DNA of 64,000 nt from assembly GCA_965237635.1 (NCBI GenBank), contig CBDEFX010000001.1, forward strand, positions 1,674,001 through 1,738,000. The letters are read 5' to 3'. Of this stretch, positions 8,813-17,510 are shown in pieces (the stretch's first letter is position 1; each line of letters starts with the position of its first letter). The notes under the pieces were generated by a model. It ran no database searches. It was not told the DNA's origin and saw only the letters and a program-made list of their open reading frames with translations. The DNA is from CBDEFX01 sp965237635 (GTDB taxonomy: Bacteria; Chloroflexota; Dehalococcoidia; Lucifugimonadales; CAUZJF01). Position numbers and translations under genes: made by a program.

Positions 8813-10234
8813 TCAGGCCAGCGGTGGCCTGTGGCCGGCCCAGGGCCTGGCCTCCTCGAAGGCCGCTGAAGCTGCGACCACAGTTGCCTCGTCCCTGCTG
8901 CGCCCAACGATGTGCAGACCTACCGGAAGCCCTTCGGACGAGAAGCCGCATGGGATGCTGGCGGCCGGGTTGCCGATCATGTTGATAGGGAAGTTGAAGG
9001 GGTTGAATCCCCAGAAACTGTCGACCTCTCGGCCGTCGATCTCGCTCGGAGGCTCTCCCACTGGGAACGCGGTCACTGCCATGGTGGGGGAGAGAAGCAG
9101 GTCGTATTCATCGAACAGGTCCGTAAACTGGGCTTTGACACGGTCCATTTGTCCGAGGGCCTTGGCGTAGTCGGCCCCGGAGACACTGGCACCGAACTCA
9201 AGACTCTCGCGAGCGTACCAGGTCAACTCGTCGGACCTACTCTCCAGCAGCTGTCCGTAGCCCGCATATAGGGCTGTGCAGAAAAGCGTCCAGAAGGTAT
9301 TTGAGACAGGGTCGAAGCTTAGGTCGACCTCCTCCACTGTACAACCCAGCTCTTCAAATACCCGCGCAGCCTTCGATGCAATATCCCTGACCTCCGGGTC
9401 TACGGGGTATCCTCCGAAGTCGGGACTCCAACCAGCTCTGAGACCCCTGATAGGCCGGTCCGCCGCCGCGAGGTAATCGGCTGGCTCGTCTCGCAGCGAG
9501 CCCGGGTCCCGTGGATCGTGACCGGCGACCACCTGCAGCAGGAGAGCGGAGTCGCGAACGGTCCGGCTCAGCGGTCCCGATTGGCTGAAGTGGTTGACGA
9601 TAGGAGAAGCCCCGGCCCGGGAGTACCGCGCGACTCTGCCTAGAGTGGGCTTGATTCCGTAGACTCCGCAGAAACTGGACGGTATCCGTATGGACCCGCC
9701 GCCGTCGCTACCGGTCGCCAGGGCGCACAGCCCGGCCGCGACCCCCGCGGCCGCACCCCCACTAGACCCACCCGACGTCCGTTTAGTGTTCCAGGGATTC
9801 CGGCAATGATCGCCTAGGCGGTTTTCAGTATGCCCCAGGAGTCCGAACTCCGGTGTGTTCGTCTTGCCGAGGATGATGGCCCCGGCGGCCCTGACCCGCT
9901 CGACGACCACGGAGTCCTCGTGGGGTATCCTGTCCCCGAAAACCAGGGACCCGCCGGTCGTACGGATGCCCTTGGTCATCTCCAGGTCTTTGATAGAGAT
10001 AGGCACTCCGTGCAAGGGGCCGAGGCTGTCGCCCTTGACCACGGCCTCCTCAGCGGACCTGGCGGCGAGAAAGGCTTCGTCCAATGTCACGGTCAGATAG
10101 GAGTTGAGGCCCGAGTCCAGCCTGTCGGTCCTGCTCAGATAGAGCTCGGTCAACTCGACAGAGGAAATCTGTTTCGCTGCGACGAGGTGCCGCAATTCCA
10201 AGGCCGGAGTGAAGGCGAGGTCATTGTCAAGCAT
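8813..10234 (-). CDS. Amidase (amidase signature family, GatA-like)
   Basis: A 473-residue Ser-cisSer-Lys amidase. The catalytic lysine is in HGVPISIKDLEMTKG. The Gly/Ser signature GGSSGGAAAGVAAGLCALA, with the following GSDGGGSIRIPSSFCG, supplies both serines. The C-terminal region NMIGNPAASIPCGF is also typical. It could be the A subunit of tRNA amidotransferase by sequence, but no gatB or gatC lies nearby and the gene stands alone, so a catabolic amidase is more likely. The start at 10234 has AAGGAGC upstream. Confidence 0.9.
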   Translation of the reverse strand: MLDNDLAFTPALELRHLVAAKQISSVELTELYLSRTDRLDSGLNSYLTVTLDEAFLAARSAEEAVVKGDSLGPLHGVPISIKDLEMTKGIRTTGGSLVFGDRIPHEDSVVVERVRAAGAIILGKTNTPEFGLLGHTENRLGDHCRNPWNTKRTSGGSSGGAAAGVAAGLCALATGSDGGGSIRIPSSFCGVYGIKPTLGRVARYSRAGASPIVNHFSQSGPLSRTVRDSALLLQVVAGHDPRDPGSLRDEPADYLAAADRPIRGLRAGWSPDFGGYPVDPEVRDIASKAARVFEELGCTVEEVDLSFDPVSNTFWTLFCTALYAGYGQLLESRSDELTWYARESLEFGASVSGADYAKALGQMDRVKAQFTDLFDEYDLLLSPTMAVTAFPVGEPPSEIDGREVDSFWGFNPFNFPINMIGNPAASIPCGFSSEGLPVGLHIVGRSRDEATVVAASAAFEEARPWAGHRPPLA

Positions 10235-10319
10235 GGCTTCTTCGCTCCTTCACGAGTCGCTCGGGCGAGTCTAGCACCGCCCTTCGGAGCGGTCAACGGA
10301 AGGAACAGTCGCCTGCACG

Positions 10320-10517
10320 GGATTCGTCACAAATGAAACGCGAGTGAGTCCCCATTGTAGAGACGCCCCGCTGGGACGTCTCAAAGTGCCCGCAGATGAC
10401 CTTATTAGCGGGAGTATAGTGTCGTACCCTCCGCCAGTACGAGTGGGATTCGTCACAAGGGAAGTGCCTGTGGACCCACCTTGTAGAGACGCCCCGCTGG
10501 GGCGTCTCAGAGTGCCC
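10320..10517. repeat. Two copies of a ~72-bp dispersed repeat with a GAGACGCCCC palindrome
   Basis: Copies at about 10320-10391 and 10446-10517 both start GGATTCGTCACAA and end with the palindrome AGAGACGCCCCGCTGGG(A/G)CGTCTC followed by AGTGCCC. A further copy of the palindrome, inverted, is at 16537-16562. They lie only between genes. They resemble REP/MITE-type intergenic repeats and could form a hairpin in RNA. Confidence 0.7.
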
Positions 10518-10652
10518 TTCACAAACCCAGCCACTTCCCGCGCTCATATCCTTGATGAATAGCCGATCAGGCATCTAGAATGAGCTAGATGACGGACCGA
10601 GTGCAGAGCGGACCCTCCCAAAGAGGGTGGAGTCACTCGAGAGGAGACCGAG

Positions 10653-12494
10653 ATGAACGACTTCGAGCAGTGGCGCGAGCTTGGTCAGCAGCTTCGTGTC
10701 GATTCCGTGCGTGCCAGCGCGGCGGCAGGGTCGGGCCACCCGACGTCGTCGATGTCCGCTGCCGACCTGATGTCGGTGCTACTCTCGAAGTACCTGCACT
10801 ACGACTTTGGGCGGCCCGAGAACCCGCATAACGACCACCTAATCTTCTCAAAGGGTCACGCGTCGCCTCTCCTATACGCCTTGTACAAGGCGGCCGGAGC
10901 GATTTCGGACGAGGAGATGCTCAGCTTCCGTAAGTTCGGCAGCCGGATGCAAGGCCACCCTGTCCCTGCTCTTCAGTTTGTCGATGTGGGCACCGGCTCG
11001 TTGGGGCAGGGACTCCCGATTGGCGTAGGTATTGCGATTGCCGGCAAAACACTGGACCGCTTGCCATATCGGACCTGGGTGCTCTGCGGCGACAGTGAGA
11101 TGGCCGAGGGGTCGATGTCCGAAGCACTCGAGCATGCGGCATTCTGGAAGCTCGACAACCTGACGGCGATCATAGATGTGAATCGCCTCGGGCAGAGCGG
11201 GGAGACGATGCATGGCTGGGACCTGGCCACCTATGTCGACCGCGCGCGTGCCTTCGGATGCAACGCCATCGAGATCGACGGCCACGACCTCGGGCAGATC
11301 GACGACGCGTACTCGACAGCTATTGCGACGACCGGTAGACCAACGGTGATAGTTGCGCGGACCATCAAGGGAAAGGGCGTCGCCGCCATCGAGGACAAGA
11401 GCGGTTTCCACGGCAAAGCCCTTGCCGACACGGAAGCGGCTGTACAGGAGCTCGGCGGGGTCCGCAACATCACTGTAAAGGCTCCTGCCCCGAGCAACTC
11501 GGGTAGCCCACATCAGTTTACCGTCGAGGAAAGAGAGGCCCCGAGATACGACGTCGGTGAGAAGGTGGCGACGCGCAAGGCCTACGGCGACGCCCTTGCG
11601 GCGCTGGGCTCCGTCCGCCCGGACGTGGTTGCACTGGATGGCGAGGTCAGTAACTCCACCTTTTCCGATGTGTTCGCCAAAGCCCACCCTGAACGCTATC
11701 TTGAGATGTACATAGCTGAGCAGCAGATGATCGCCTCCGCGATCGGGCTGCAGGTGAGAAAGTGGGTCCCTTTTGCCTCGACATTCGCCGCCTTCCTCAC
11801 GCGCGCATACGATTTCATCCGGATGGCCGCGGTGAGCGAAGCGAACATCCGGCTGGCCGGCTCCCACGCCGGCGTCTCGATCGGAGAAGACGGACCCTCC
11901 CAAATGGGCCTCGAGGACATCGCCGCCCTTCGAGCAGTGTACGGCAGCACCGTCCTGTACCCCTCCGACGCCAACCAGACTGCCAAGCTCGTCAGCGAGA
12001 TGGCTGATCGCGACGGGATTGTATATATGCGCACGACCCGCGAGGCAGGCTCTGTGATCTACGACTCGAACGAGTCTTTCGCGATCGGCGGCAGCCGGGT
12101 CGTGCGTTCAAGTGGCAGTGATAACCTCGCGATCGTCGCCGCGGGCATCACGCTGCACGAAGCACTTAAGGCGGCCGACCGGCTAAACGCGGAAGGAATC
12201 AATGCTCGAGTGATCGACCTCTACTCCGTGAAGCCCATCGATACCGAGACGCTGCGGGCCGCCGGTAGTGACACCGGCCGGCTAATCACCGTCGAGGACC
12301 ATTGGCCAGAAGGCGGTCTCGGAGATGCCGTTCTCGAAGTCTTCGCCGATTCGGATGTAAGGCCGAGGATAGTAAAACTCGCCGTCAGAGAGATGCCCGG
12401 TTCCGGCACTCCGGCCGAGCTACTCGACGCCGCCAGCATCGACGCCGCGCACATCGCGGACGCGGCTCGTCGTCTGCTGGCACAAGTAGCGTAA
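10653..12494 (+). CDS. tkt: Transketolase
   Basis: Thiamine-diphosphate enzyme of the pentose phosphate pathway, transferring two-carbon ketol units. The single 613-residue chain carries both halves. The N-terminal ThDP part has AAAGSGHPTSSMSAADLMSV, FSKGHASPLLYALYKAAG and the GDSEMAEGSMSEALEHA metal-diphosphate motif. The pyrimidine domain has EVSNSTFSDV and IAEQQMIASAIGLQ, and the C-terminal domain has ITVEDHWPEGGLGDAVLEV. The length is at the short end, as in archaeal-type or 1-deoxyxylulose-synthase-related transketolases fused into one chain. AGGAGACCGAG precedes the ATG. It is monocistronic. Confidence 0.93.
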   Translation: MNDFEQWRELGQQLRVDSVRASAAAGSGHPTSSMSAADLMSVLLSKYLHYDFGRPENPHNDHLIFSKGHASPLLYALYKAAGAISDEEMLSFRKFGSRMQGHPVPALQFVDVGTGSLGQGLPIGVGIAIAGKTLDRLPYRTWVLCGDSEMAEGSMSEALEHAAFWKLDNLTAIIDVNRLGQSGETMHGWDLATYVDRARAFGCNAIEIDGHDLGQIDDAYSTAIATTGRPTVIVARTIKGKGVAAIEDKSGFHGKALADTEAAVQELGGVRNITVKAPAPSNSGSPHQFTVEEREAPRYDVGEKVATRKAYGDALAALGSVRPDVVALDGEVSNSTFSDVFAKAHPERYLEMYIAEQQMIASAIGLQVRKWVPFASTFAAFLTRAYDFIRMAAVSEANIRLAGSHAGVSIGEDGPSQMGLEDIAALRAVYGSTVLYPSDANQTAKLVSEMADRDGIVYMRTTREAGSVIYDSNESFAIGGSRVVRSSGSDNLAIVAAGITLHEALKAADRLNAEGINARVIDLYSVKPIDTETLRAAGSDTGRLITVEDHWPEGGLGDAVLEVFADSDVRPRIVKLAVREMPGSGTPAELLDAASIDAAHIADAARRLLAQVA

Positions 12495-12569
12495 GTGCGC
12501 CCTGAAGAGCGCCCGTAGCTAGTCCACGATCTCGCAAATGGTCTATGCTACAAGGAAAGTGAACAAGAG

Positions 12570-12753
12570 TGTCATGCTGAGGCTCGGCGAAGCATCTGGG
12601 GTGGGGGCACCCCTCCCCAGACCTTCGTCCCGATGGCGAATCGGGACTCAGGGTGACAATCGGTCGATTCCTGGTACGCGCTACATGTGCGAGTAGTGAA
12701 GGTGAACAGAACATGTCATGCTGAGGCTCGGCGAAGCATCTGGGGCGGGAGGC
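12570..12753. repeat. Dispersed inverted-end intergenic repeat, one full and one partial copy
   Basis: The full copy at 12570-12658 begins TGTCATGCTGAGGCTCGGCG and ends CTCAGGGTGACA, so its ends are imperfect inverted repeats. A partial copy (12714 to about 12753) repeats the first 35 bases. Related copies occur at 16349-16483 and 20876-21095. The 420-base interval between the two convergent genes holds nothing else recognised. Confidence 0.75.
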
Positions 12754-12914
12754 GCCCTCCGCAAGGCCGGTCTCCGCGCGCGGTTACTCTCCGGCTCCGT
12801 CGTCGCTCCCAAGCGCCACCCTGACCGCTTCCAGCACACTCAGGTCAGGCGCGAATATCAGCAGAGTATCGAGCGCTTCCCTGCTAACGAAGATGATCTG
12901 GTCGTCCAGCTTCA

Positions 12915-14252
12915 CTAGCCTCGAGTCGTCGCCTTCGTCCGCCGACTCCCACTGTAGGCCTCCGTGTAGTCGACGAACGTGTCCCGGAACTCTCGTGCAT
13001 CCCTCTCGCTGTCCCAGGCTATTGGTAGTACGAGTAGGTTCTCCTCCTGCGGCCCCTTAAGGAGGCTATAGGTGTCGCCGCCCCATCCGTCTGCGGCCAC
13101 AGCCGCCTCTCGGAACGCGAAGCCGCTTTCAAGGTAGGCCATCAGGAAGAACTCGCCCATCGTATCCCGTGTAACCTCGCTCCACCCCTCTCCCAGCGAA
13201 TTCGCCAGGTCAGGCAGCGTCACCACTTTCGGTTCTTCTCTGTCGATATATCGCTCTGGATGGAGTATCTGCTCCGTAGAGCGCGGGACCTCGTCAAACG
13301 CCAGGTTGACCGAATTCCATCCGGCGGTCTGGTACAAGCTCAACGCGAATCGGGTCCCCTCCAGATAGGGGAACGAGTACGCCCGTAGGATGACATGCGG
13401 CGCCGATCTGAAGGCTTGGATGAGTGCCTCGCTCGCCTCCGGCTCGGATGCGGCCTGCTCCTCTTCGGTCAAGTGGTGGGACATGTACAGGAGCTCGGCC
13501 AGCCTGGCATCGCCCTCTATGAGCGCCCGGTAGGCGCTTGATGCGCCGGAGTTTGCTTCGAGCCCTTCCCCTGTCGCGTGGATGTCGAAATTCTGCTGCT
13601 GAAGCGCATGAACGAACTCGTGGACGTAAACAACCGTTTCGGCCGGGCCAAAGTCGCCGGCCCTCTTAACCACGAATAGCTTCTCGTCTTCGGTGTCGAA
13701 GTATCCGAGCACCCCCTCGCTGTAAAGCCCGAGGAGCAGCTCGTAGAGGTCGGTGTCCTTGCTCACAATCCCAAGGGTGGCGTACAGCTGCTGCGTCTTT
13801 AGTATCTCATCCCGGTCCTCTTCGAAAAGCCCCTTTAGCCGTATGGAGAGGTCATCCCTCGTGATGAAGCTCCTGTCGACCCCCTGAATCGAGGACAGCT
13901 CGCGTAGAACGTTCACACGCAAAGCGATGCCGTCGAGGGTCCTCTCTAGGGGTTCCTCTAGTTCAGCTGGCGGGGTCTTTGTGGGGATCTCCACCGTCGG
14001 CAGGATCACAGGTTCCGGGTCGAAGGTGGGGCTTGGCACGGGAGTCGCGCTCGGGGTCCGCGTCGGCGGTGCGGCCGTGGGCACCGCCATTGGCGGCGCG
14101 ACAGGGGTCGGTGTTGGTGTCAGGAGTGCGATCGTCGCGGCCGCTACCGGCGTGGGGCCGGTCTCGGCCTGGGTCCCTGGCTCCTGCTCGGCGCAAGCCA
14201 CCAGCAGCAAGAGCAAGACCGCAATCGCTGAGATCCTGCTCGTCATCCCCAT
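12915..14252 (-). CDS. Lipoprotein with HEFVH zinc-metalloprotease-like motif
   Basis: A 445-residue protein. The signal peptide ends in a lipobox (VLLLLLVACAEQEP, Cys about 20), followed by a Pro/Thr-rich linker (TPTPTPVAPP, TRTPSATPVPSPTFDP) to about residue 85. The globular part contains TVVYVHEFVHALQQQNFDI, an HExxH-type motif, with a downstream glutamate-rich helix (SSAYRALIEGDARLAELLYM), as in gluzincin-like peptidases. It would sit outside the membrane as an anchored peptidase or a degenerate homologue. The true substrate is unknown. The gene is single, convergent to tkt. Confidence 0.75.
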   Translation of the reverse strand: MGMTSRISAIAVLLLLLVACAEQEPGTQAETGPTPVAAATIALLTPTPTPVAPPMAVPTAAPPTRTPSATPVPSPTFDPEPVILPTVEIPTKTPPAELEEPLERTLDGIALRVNVLRELSSIQGVDRSFITRDDLSIRLKGLFEEDRDEILKTQQLYATLGIVSKDTDLYELLLGLYSEGVLGYFDTEDEKLFVVKRAGDFGPAETVVYVHEFVHALQQQNFDIHATGEGLEANSGASSAYRALIEGDARLAELLYMSHHLTEEEQAASEPEASEALIQAFRSAPHVILRAYSFPYLEGTRFALSLYQTAGWNSVNLAFDEVPRSTEQILHPERYIDREEPKVVTLPDLANSLGEGWSEVTRDTMGEFFLMAYLESGFAFREAAVAADGWGGDTYSLLKGPQEENLLVLPIAWDSERDAREFRDTFVDYTEAYSGSRRTKATTRG

Positions 14253-14403
14253 CTCCTGCCCGTCGGCGTAAGAGGCCTAGTGAGTATGTGTGGGCCGGTA
14301 ACCCTTGTCAAGGTCAGCCGGCAGGCTCACTCGACCTGCCAACTCGGTACAATGGCGGCGAAGGCGCTGCACTACGCTATGGAGGTAACGACAACTGGGT
14401 CCG

Positions 14404-14883
14404 TTGGGGCATACCGTGGTCTCCGTAGGAATCGGGACGGGCGTCTGGGCAGCCACAGGCTCACCGATGGCGATTCCAGCGGCTGCGGTTTCTGGCGTCC
14501 TCATCGACTCAGACCACGTACTCGACTACTATCTTTTGTACGTCAGGAAGGATAGGCGACGCCTCTTTTTGGTCTTCCACGGGTGGGAGTACACGCTCGC
14601 GGGCCTTACCTTGGCCCTTTTGGTCTGGCAACACCCAGTTCTTATCGCGGGCGTCTTGGGGCATCTAGGACATCTGGTATCCGACCATGTCGCCAACAGG
14701 CCTTACCGGCTGCTGGCGTATTCGATTATCTTTAGAACGTACTACGGGTTTCATCGCGAGCAAGTGTTTCAGGAGCCTCCACCCACGTTCTCGGACGCGC
14801 TCCAGGAAAGTATCCCTCCCTGGCGCCTGATCGAGCCGATGTTGGCAAAGCTGACCACCTGGTTCCGTACAACGGATCGTTGA
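14404..14883 (+). CDS. YdjM-like membrane-bound metal-dependent hydrolase
   Basis: A 159-residue membrane protein resembling the LexA-regulated YdjM/DUF457 family. It has a Gly/Ala-rich first segment, GVLIDSDHVLDYYLLYVRKD with the conserved aspartate/histidine pair, FHGWEYTLAGLTLALLVW with His and Glu, and LGHLGHLVSDHVAN with a third His/Asp cluster. These His/Asp groups are the probable metal ligands. The start is uncertain: the GTG/ATG region near 14404 lacks a strong ribosome site. Substrate unknown. Confidence 0.65.
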   Translation: MGHTVVSVGIGTGVWAATGSPMAIPAAAVSGVLIDSDHVLDYYLLYVRKDRRRLFLVFHGWEYTLAGLTLALLVWQHPVLIAGVLGHLGHLVSDHVANRPYRLLAYSIIFRTYYGFHREQVFQEPPPTFSDALQESIPPWRLIEPMLAKLTTWFRTTDR

Positions 14884-14943
14884 TCGGCGGCAACACATGT
14901 CCCGCGGCACTGGGCAGCCGCCCCTTGGCCCCGTACGTCCCGC

Positions 14944-14972
14944 TTGACACCCCTCATCCAGAATACTATCGT
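14944..14972 (+). promoter_or_regulatory. Promoter of the pspA cluster
   Basis: TTGACA (14944-14949) is followed after 17 bases by TATCGT (14967-14972), about 47 bases before the small membrane protein gene. This looks like a housekeeping sigma-70 promoter. I see no sigma-54 site like that of enterobacterial psp. Confidence 0.6.
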
Positions 14973-15018
14973 TGTATATTAGGTGAGTGACGCCTGAAAC
15001 CAGGTTAAGGAGCAGTCG

Positions 15019-15216
15019 ATGAGAAAGCTTGGCGGCGGCGGTATTCTGATCGCCGGCGTATTCTTGATATTTATGGGATGGCTCATACAGTCTGATCTTC
15101 TGGAGTGGCTGCTTAACATTCTCGGGTTCGTCGTTATCGTCGCGGGGATCATCCTGGGTATATATGGACTGGTCCAGATGTTCACCGGCGACAAGAGCGG
15201 CGCAAGCGACTACTAA
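15019..15216 (+). CDS. Small two-helix membrane protein
   Basis: A 65-residue protein with two hydrophobic segments (GGILIAGVFLIFMGWLI and LLNILGFVVIVAGIILGIYG) and a short charged tail. AAGGAGCAGTCG precedes the ATG. It lies 62 bases upstream of pspA in the same direction and shares the predicted promoter, so it may be a membrane anchor or sensor for PspA. That role is inferred from context only; no family was recognised. Confidence 0.7.
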   Translation: MRKLGGGGILIAGVFLIFMGWLIQSDLLEWLLNILGFVVIVAGIILGIYGLVQMFTGDKSGASDY

Positions 15217-15278
15217 CCGGCCCCTTGCCGACGTACGTGAGCCTGAGAAACCAGCTGGGACAGATGTGGAGGTAGACC

Positions 15279-16010
15279 ATGGGAATGCTTTCGAGGATGT
15301 CGAACGTTTTCAAAGCCAAGATGAACACCCTGCTGGACAAGGCGGAAGACCCGGCCGAGATGCTCGACCTTTCGTACGACAAGCAGATGGAGATGCTGCG
15401 AAACGTCAAGCGTGGCGTGGTCGAGATGGTCACCACCAAGCGGCGGTTGGAGCTTCAGGCTTCAAAGCTGCAAGAGAACGTCGCCAAACTTGGCAGTCAG
15501 GCCCGCCAGGCGTTGGAGGCAGGACGAGAGGACTTGGCCAGGATTGCGCTCGAACGGAAGCAGGCAGCGATTACGGAGCTCGAAGGGCTCGACCAGCAGG
15601 TCTCCGGCCTCGAGCTCGAACAGGAGAAGCTGACCCAGGCCGAGCATCGGCTTCAGGCGAAGGTGAATGCGTTCAAGACCAAGAAAGAGATTATCAAGGC
15701 CCAGTACAGCGCGGCCCAGGCCCAGGTCCGCATCGGCTCGGCCATGTCCGGTATATCTGAGGAGATGGGTGACATCTCCATGTCCATCGAGCGGGCTGAG
15801 AACAAGACCGAGACGCTCCGCGCCAAGGCCGGTGCGATCGACGAGCTGACCGCTGCAGGCGTCCTGGACGACCCGATATCGGGCAGCAAGGATGACCTGA
15901 CCCGCCAGCTCGAGAGCGTGGCTTCAGCCGGCAGTGTTGAGTCCGAGCTGGCCGCGCTCAAGGCCGGCATGGGTGGTGAGAAGAAGTCGCTGCCGGAGGG
16001 CCAGTCATGA
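15279..16010 (+). CDS. pspA: PspA/IM30 family membrane-stress protein
   Basis: A 243-residue, nearly all-helical coiled-coil protein that binds damaged membrane and counters proton leakage; it belongs to the ESCRT-III superfamily. The N-terminal amphipathic helix MGMLSRMSNVFKAKMNTLLD is followed by DPAEMLDLSYDKQMEMLRNV and long Gln/Glu/Lys-rich helices. GGAGGT lies before the ATG. Its stop overlaps the start of the PspAA gene by four bases (ATGA), indicating coupled translation. Confidence 0.92.
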   Translation: MGMLSRMSNVFKAKMNTLLDKAEDPAEMLDLSYDKQMEMLRNVKRGVVEMVTTKRRLELQASKLQENVAKLGSQARQALEAGREDLARIALERKQAAITELEGLDQQVSGLELEQEKLTQAEHRLQAKVNAFKTKKEIIKAQYSAAQAQVRIGSAMSGISEEMGDISMSIERAENKTETLRAKAGAIDELTAAGVLDDPISGSKDDLTRQLESVASAGSVESELAALKAGMGGEKKSLPEGQS

Positions 16011-16285
16011 TCGTTCGCATACTGACCGAAGGACAGTACAACCTTCCGGGAGCCCACCTCGATGAGCTGAACGAGATCGACAATCAGATCGTCGAGGTGG
16101 TCGAGACGGAGGACCGCGGGGAGTTCGAGCGACTGCTAAAGGTTATGCTCGACCTGGTCAGGGAGAAAGGTACTCCCGTGCCTGTGGATGAGCTGGTTGA
16201 GTCGGACCTCGTGCTCCCGGAGCCGGACATAACGCTCGAAGAGGCCGAGGCGCTGTTTACCGGCGAGGGCCTCCTGCCTGGCTGA
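16007..16285 (+). CDS. PspA-associated protein PspAA
   Basis: A 92-residue protein beginning MIVRILTEGQYNLPGAHLDE and continuing LNEIDNQIVEVVETEDRGEF, the signature of the PspAA domain found with PspA in actinobacteria, archaea and Chloroflexota. It overlaps pspA by four bases. It is presumed to bind PspA and modulate the membrane-stress response; the biochemical role is not settled. Confidence 0.85.
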   Translation: MIVRILTEGQYNLPGAHLDELNEIDNQIVEVVETEDRGEFERLLKVMLDLVREKGTPVPVDELVESDLVLPEPDITLEEAEALFTGEGLLPG

Positions 16286-16307
16286 GGTTAGCTAACCTCG
16301 ACTTTTC
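16284..16307 (+). terminator. Terminator of the pspA operon
   Basis: The palindrome GAGGTTAGCTAACCTC (16284-16299), which begins in the PspAA stop codon, is followed by GACTTTTC. It is a compact intrinsic terminator. Confidence 0.6.
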
Positions 16308-16348
16308 GCCATCGTCGGGTCGGCATTCCTCCATGGCCCTCCGATGCA

Positions 16349-16562
16349 TGTCATTCTGAGCCTCGGGCGAAGAATCTAAACGTTTGACCACCAGATCGCT
16401 ATGCGTATTGAGAAGCGCCTAGATTCTTCGGTCGTCCCCCGATGTGGCATCGGGGCCGAGTCGGGACTCCGCTCAGAATGACACCGTTCCAGTTACCCCC
16501 GGCACCCATTCGATGGAAAGGGCTTTCCGGCGGGCGGAGACGCCCCAGCGGGGCGTCTCTAC
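16349..16562. repeat. Dispersed intergenic repeats between convergent psp genes
   Basis: At 16349-16483 an element begins TGTCATTCTGAGCCTCGGGC and ends GCTCAGAATGACA, with inverted ends. At 16537-16562 there is the palindrome GGAGACGCCCCAGCGGGGCG, also seen at 10.3-10.5 kb. The 356-base gap between PspAA and PspAB contains only these repeats. Confidence 0.75.
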
Positions 16563-16641
16563 AGCCCGATAGATTGTCGCTGTTTTTCGTGGGGATGACA
16601 CCGCGCCACACGTAGCTATGAAAATTTGCGCATCGGGTTAG

Positions 16642-17211
16642 CTAGAAGGGTATCCCCCAGAGGGCATACCATTGCTCCAGACTCTTCTCGACCGGTATCT
16701 TCTCCTCTTCCATCAGCGCGGCTAACCGCATCTCCGTGGCGTTGTCTCGCTGCCTTTCGCCTGCGAGAACTAACGGGTAAAACGTTCCACGCTTGATGTT
16801 GTAGACCCAGTATGCCTTTCGACGCTCGTACTCGAACCCGAACACGGCGGCCAGCAGCCGGTCGCCGTACCCATGCTCCGTGAAGGTCTCGCCGACCATG
16901 TGGATGGTCGAGACCAGGTCATCGAAGTCTCGGTCGTCTAGAACGACCCAACGCGTCCCAAAGCCGTCGTCCTTGATCTCGTGGCGGGTTCCCGTGGACT
17001 GGCCGCTGATACGGAGAAGGTCCCGAACCTCCGAGTCGAGGCCCTCGAAAAAGCTCGACTCGACGGAGTTGAACACGAGGCCCGCCTTTTCCGTCGGGCG
17101 CAAGTCGAGCCTTCCAGCGAGCGAGACTTCGGCCGTGATAATCGAGAAGAACTTCTCTCGATTAGGCTTTCGTAGCTTGCTACGCCCAAGGAGCGTGCCG
17201 AGAAGTCCCAA
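16642..17211 (-). CDS. PspA-associated protein PspAB
   Basis: A 189-residue soluble protein starting MGLLGTLLGRSKLRKPNREK, with FFSIITAEVSLAGRLDLRP and the C-terminal QWYALWGIPF, typical of PspAB. PspAB is encoded beside htpX, as here (the htpX stop is two bases upstream), and belongs to the PspA network. It shares a transcript with htpX, which is interrupted upstream by an insertion sequence, so its expression may depend on a promoter inside that element. Confidence 0.85.
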   Translation of the reverse strand: MGLLGTLLGRSKLRKPNREKFFSIITAEVSLAGRLDLRPTEKAGLVFNSVESSFFEGLDSEVRDLLRISGQSTGTRHEIKDDGFGTRWVVLDDRDFDDLVSTIHMVGETFTEHGYGDRLLAAVFGFEYERRKAYWVYNIKRGTFYPLVLAGERQRDNATEMRLAALMEEEKIPVEKSLEQWYALWGIPF

Positions 17212-17213
17212 CT

Positions 17214-17510
17214 CTAGACGCCTTCGAACTTTCTCGGGCCTTCCAGGTCAAGCTGCATGTTCCGCAGCCGCTCGATGCGCTTCTCGATCGGCGGGTGGCT
17301 GGCGAGCAGCGCCGCCATTTTCTTACCTTTGAGTGCCGAGACGATAAAGAATGCGTTGGCGTGCTCGACCTGCCGCAGATCCTTCTCGGGGATGCGGTAC
17401 ATGTCGTCGCTTATCTTGGACAGGGCCGAGGCCAGTTGGAGCGGCGCTCCTGTGATGATGGCGCCTCCTCGGTCCGCCGCGTACTCGCGATAACGCGATA
17501 AGGCAAGCAT
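17214..17510 (-). pseudogene. htpX: htpX, C-terminal fragment
   Basis: The minus-strand frame from the left edge of the insertion sequence reads LALSRYREYAADRGGAIITG, then SALSKISDDMYRIP and LLASHPPIEKRIERLR. This is the C-terminal third of the M48 membrane protease HtpX, and it carries the third zinc ligand (Glu in REYAAD). The N-terminal part lies on the far side of the element at 19493-20134. Rejoining the flanks restores SQLIILALSRYREY without loss. Confidence 0.9.
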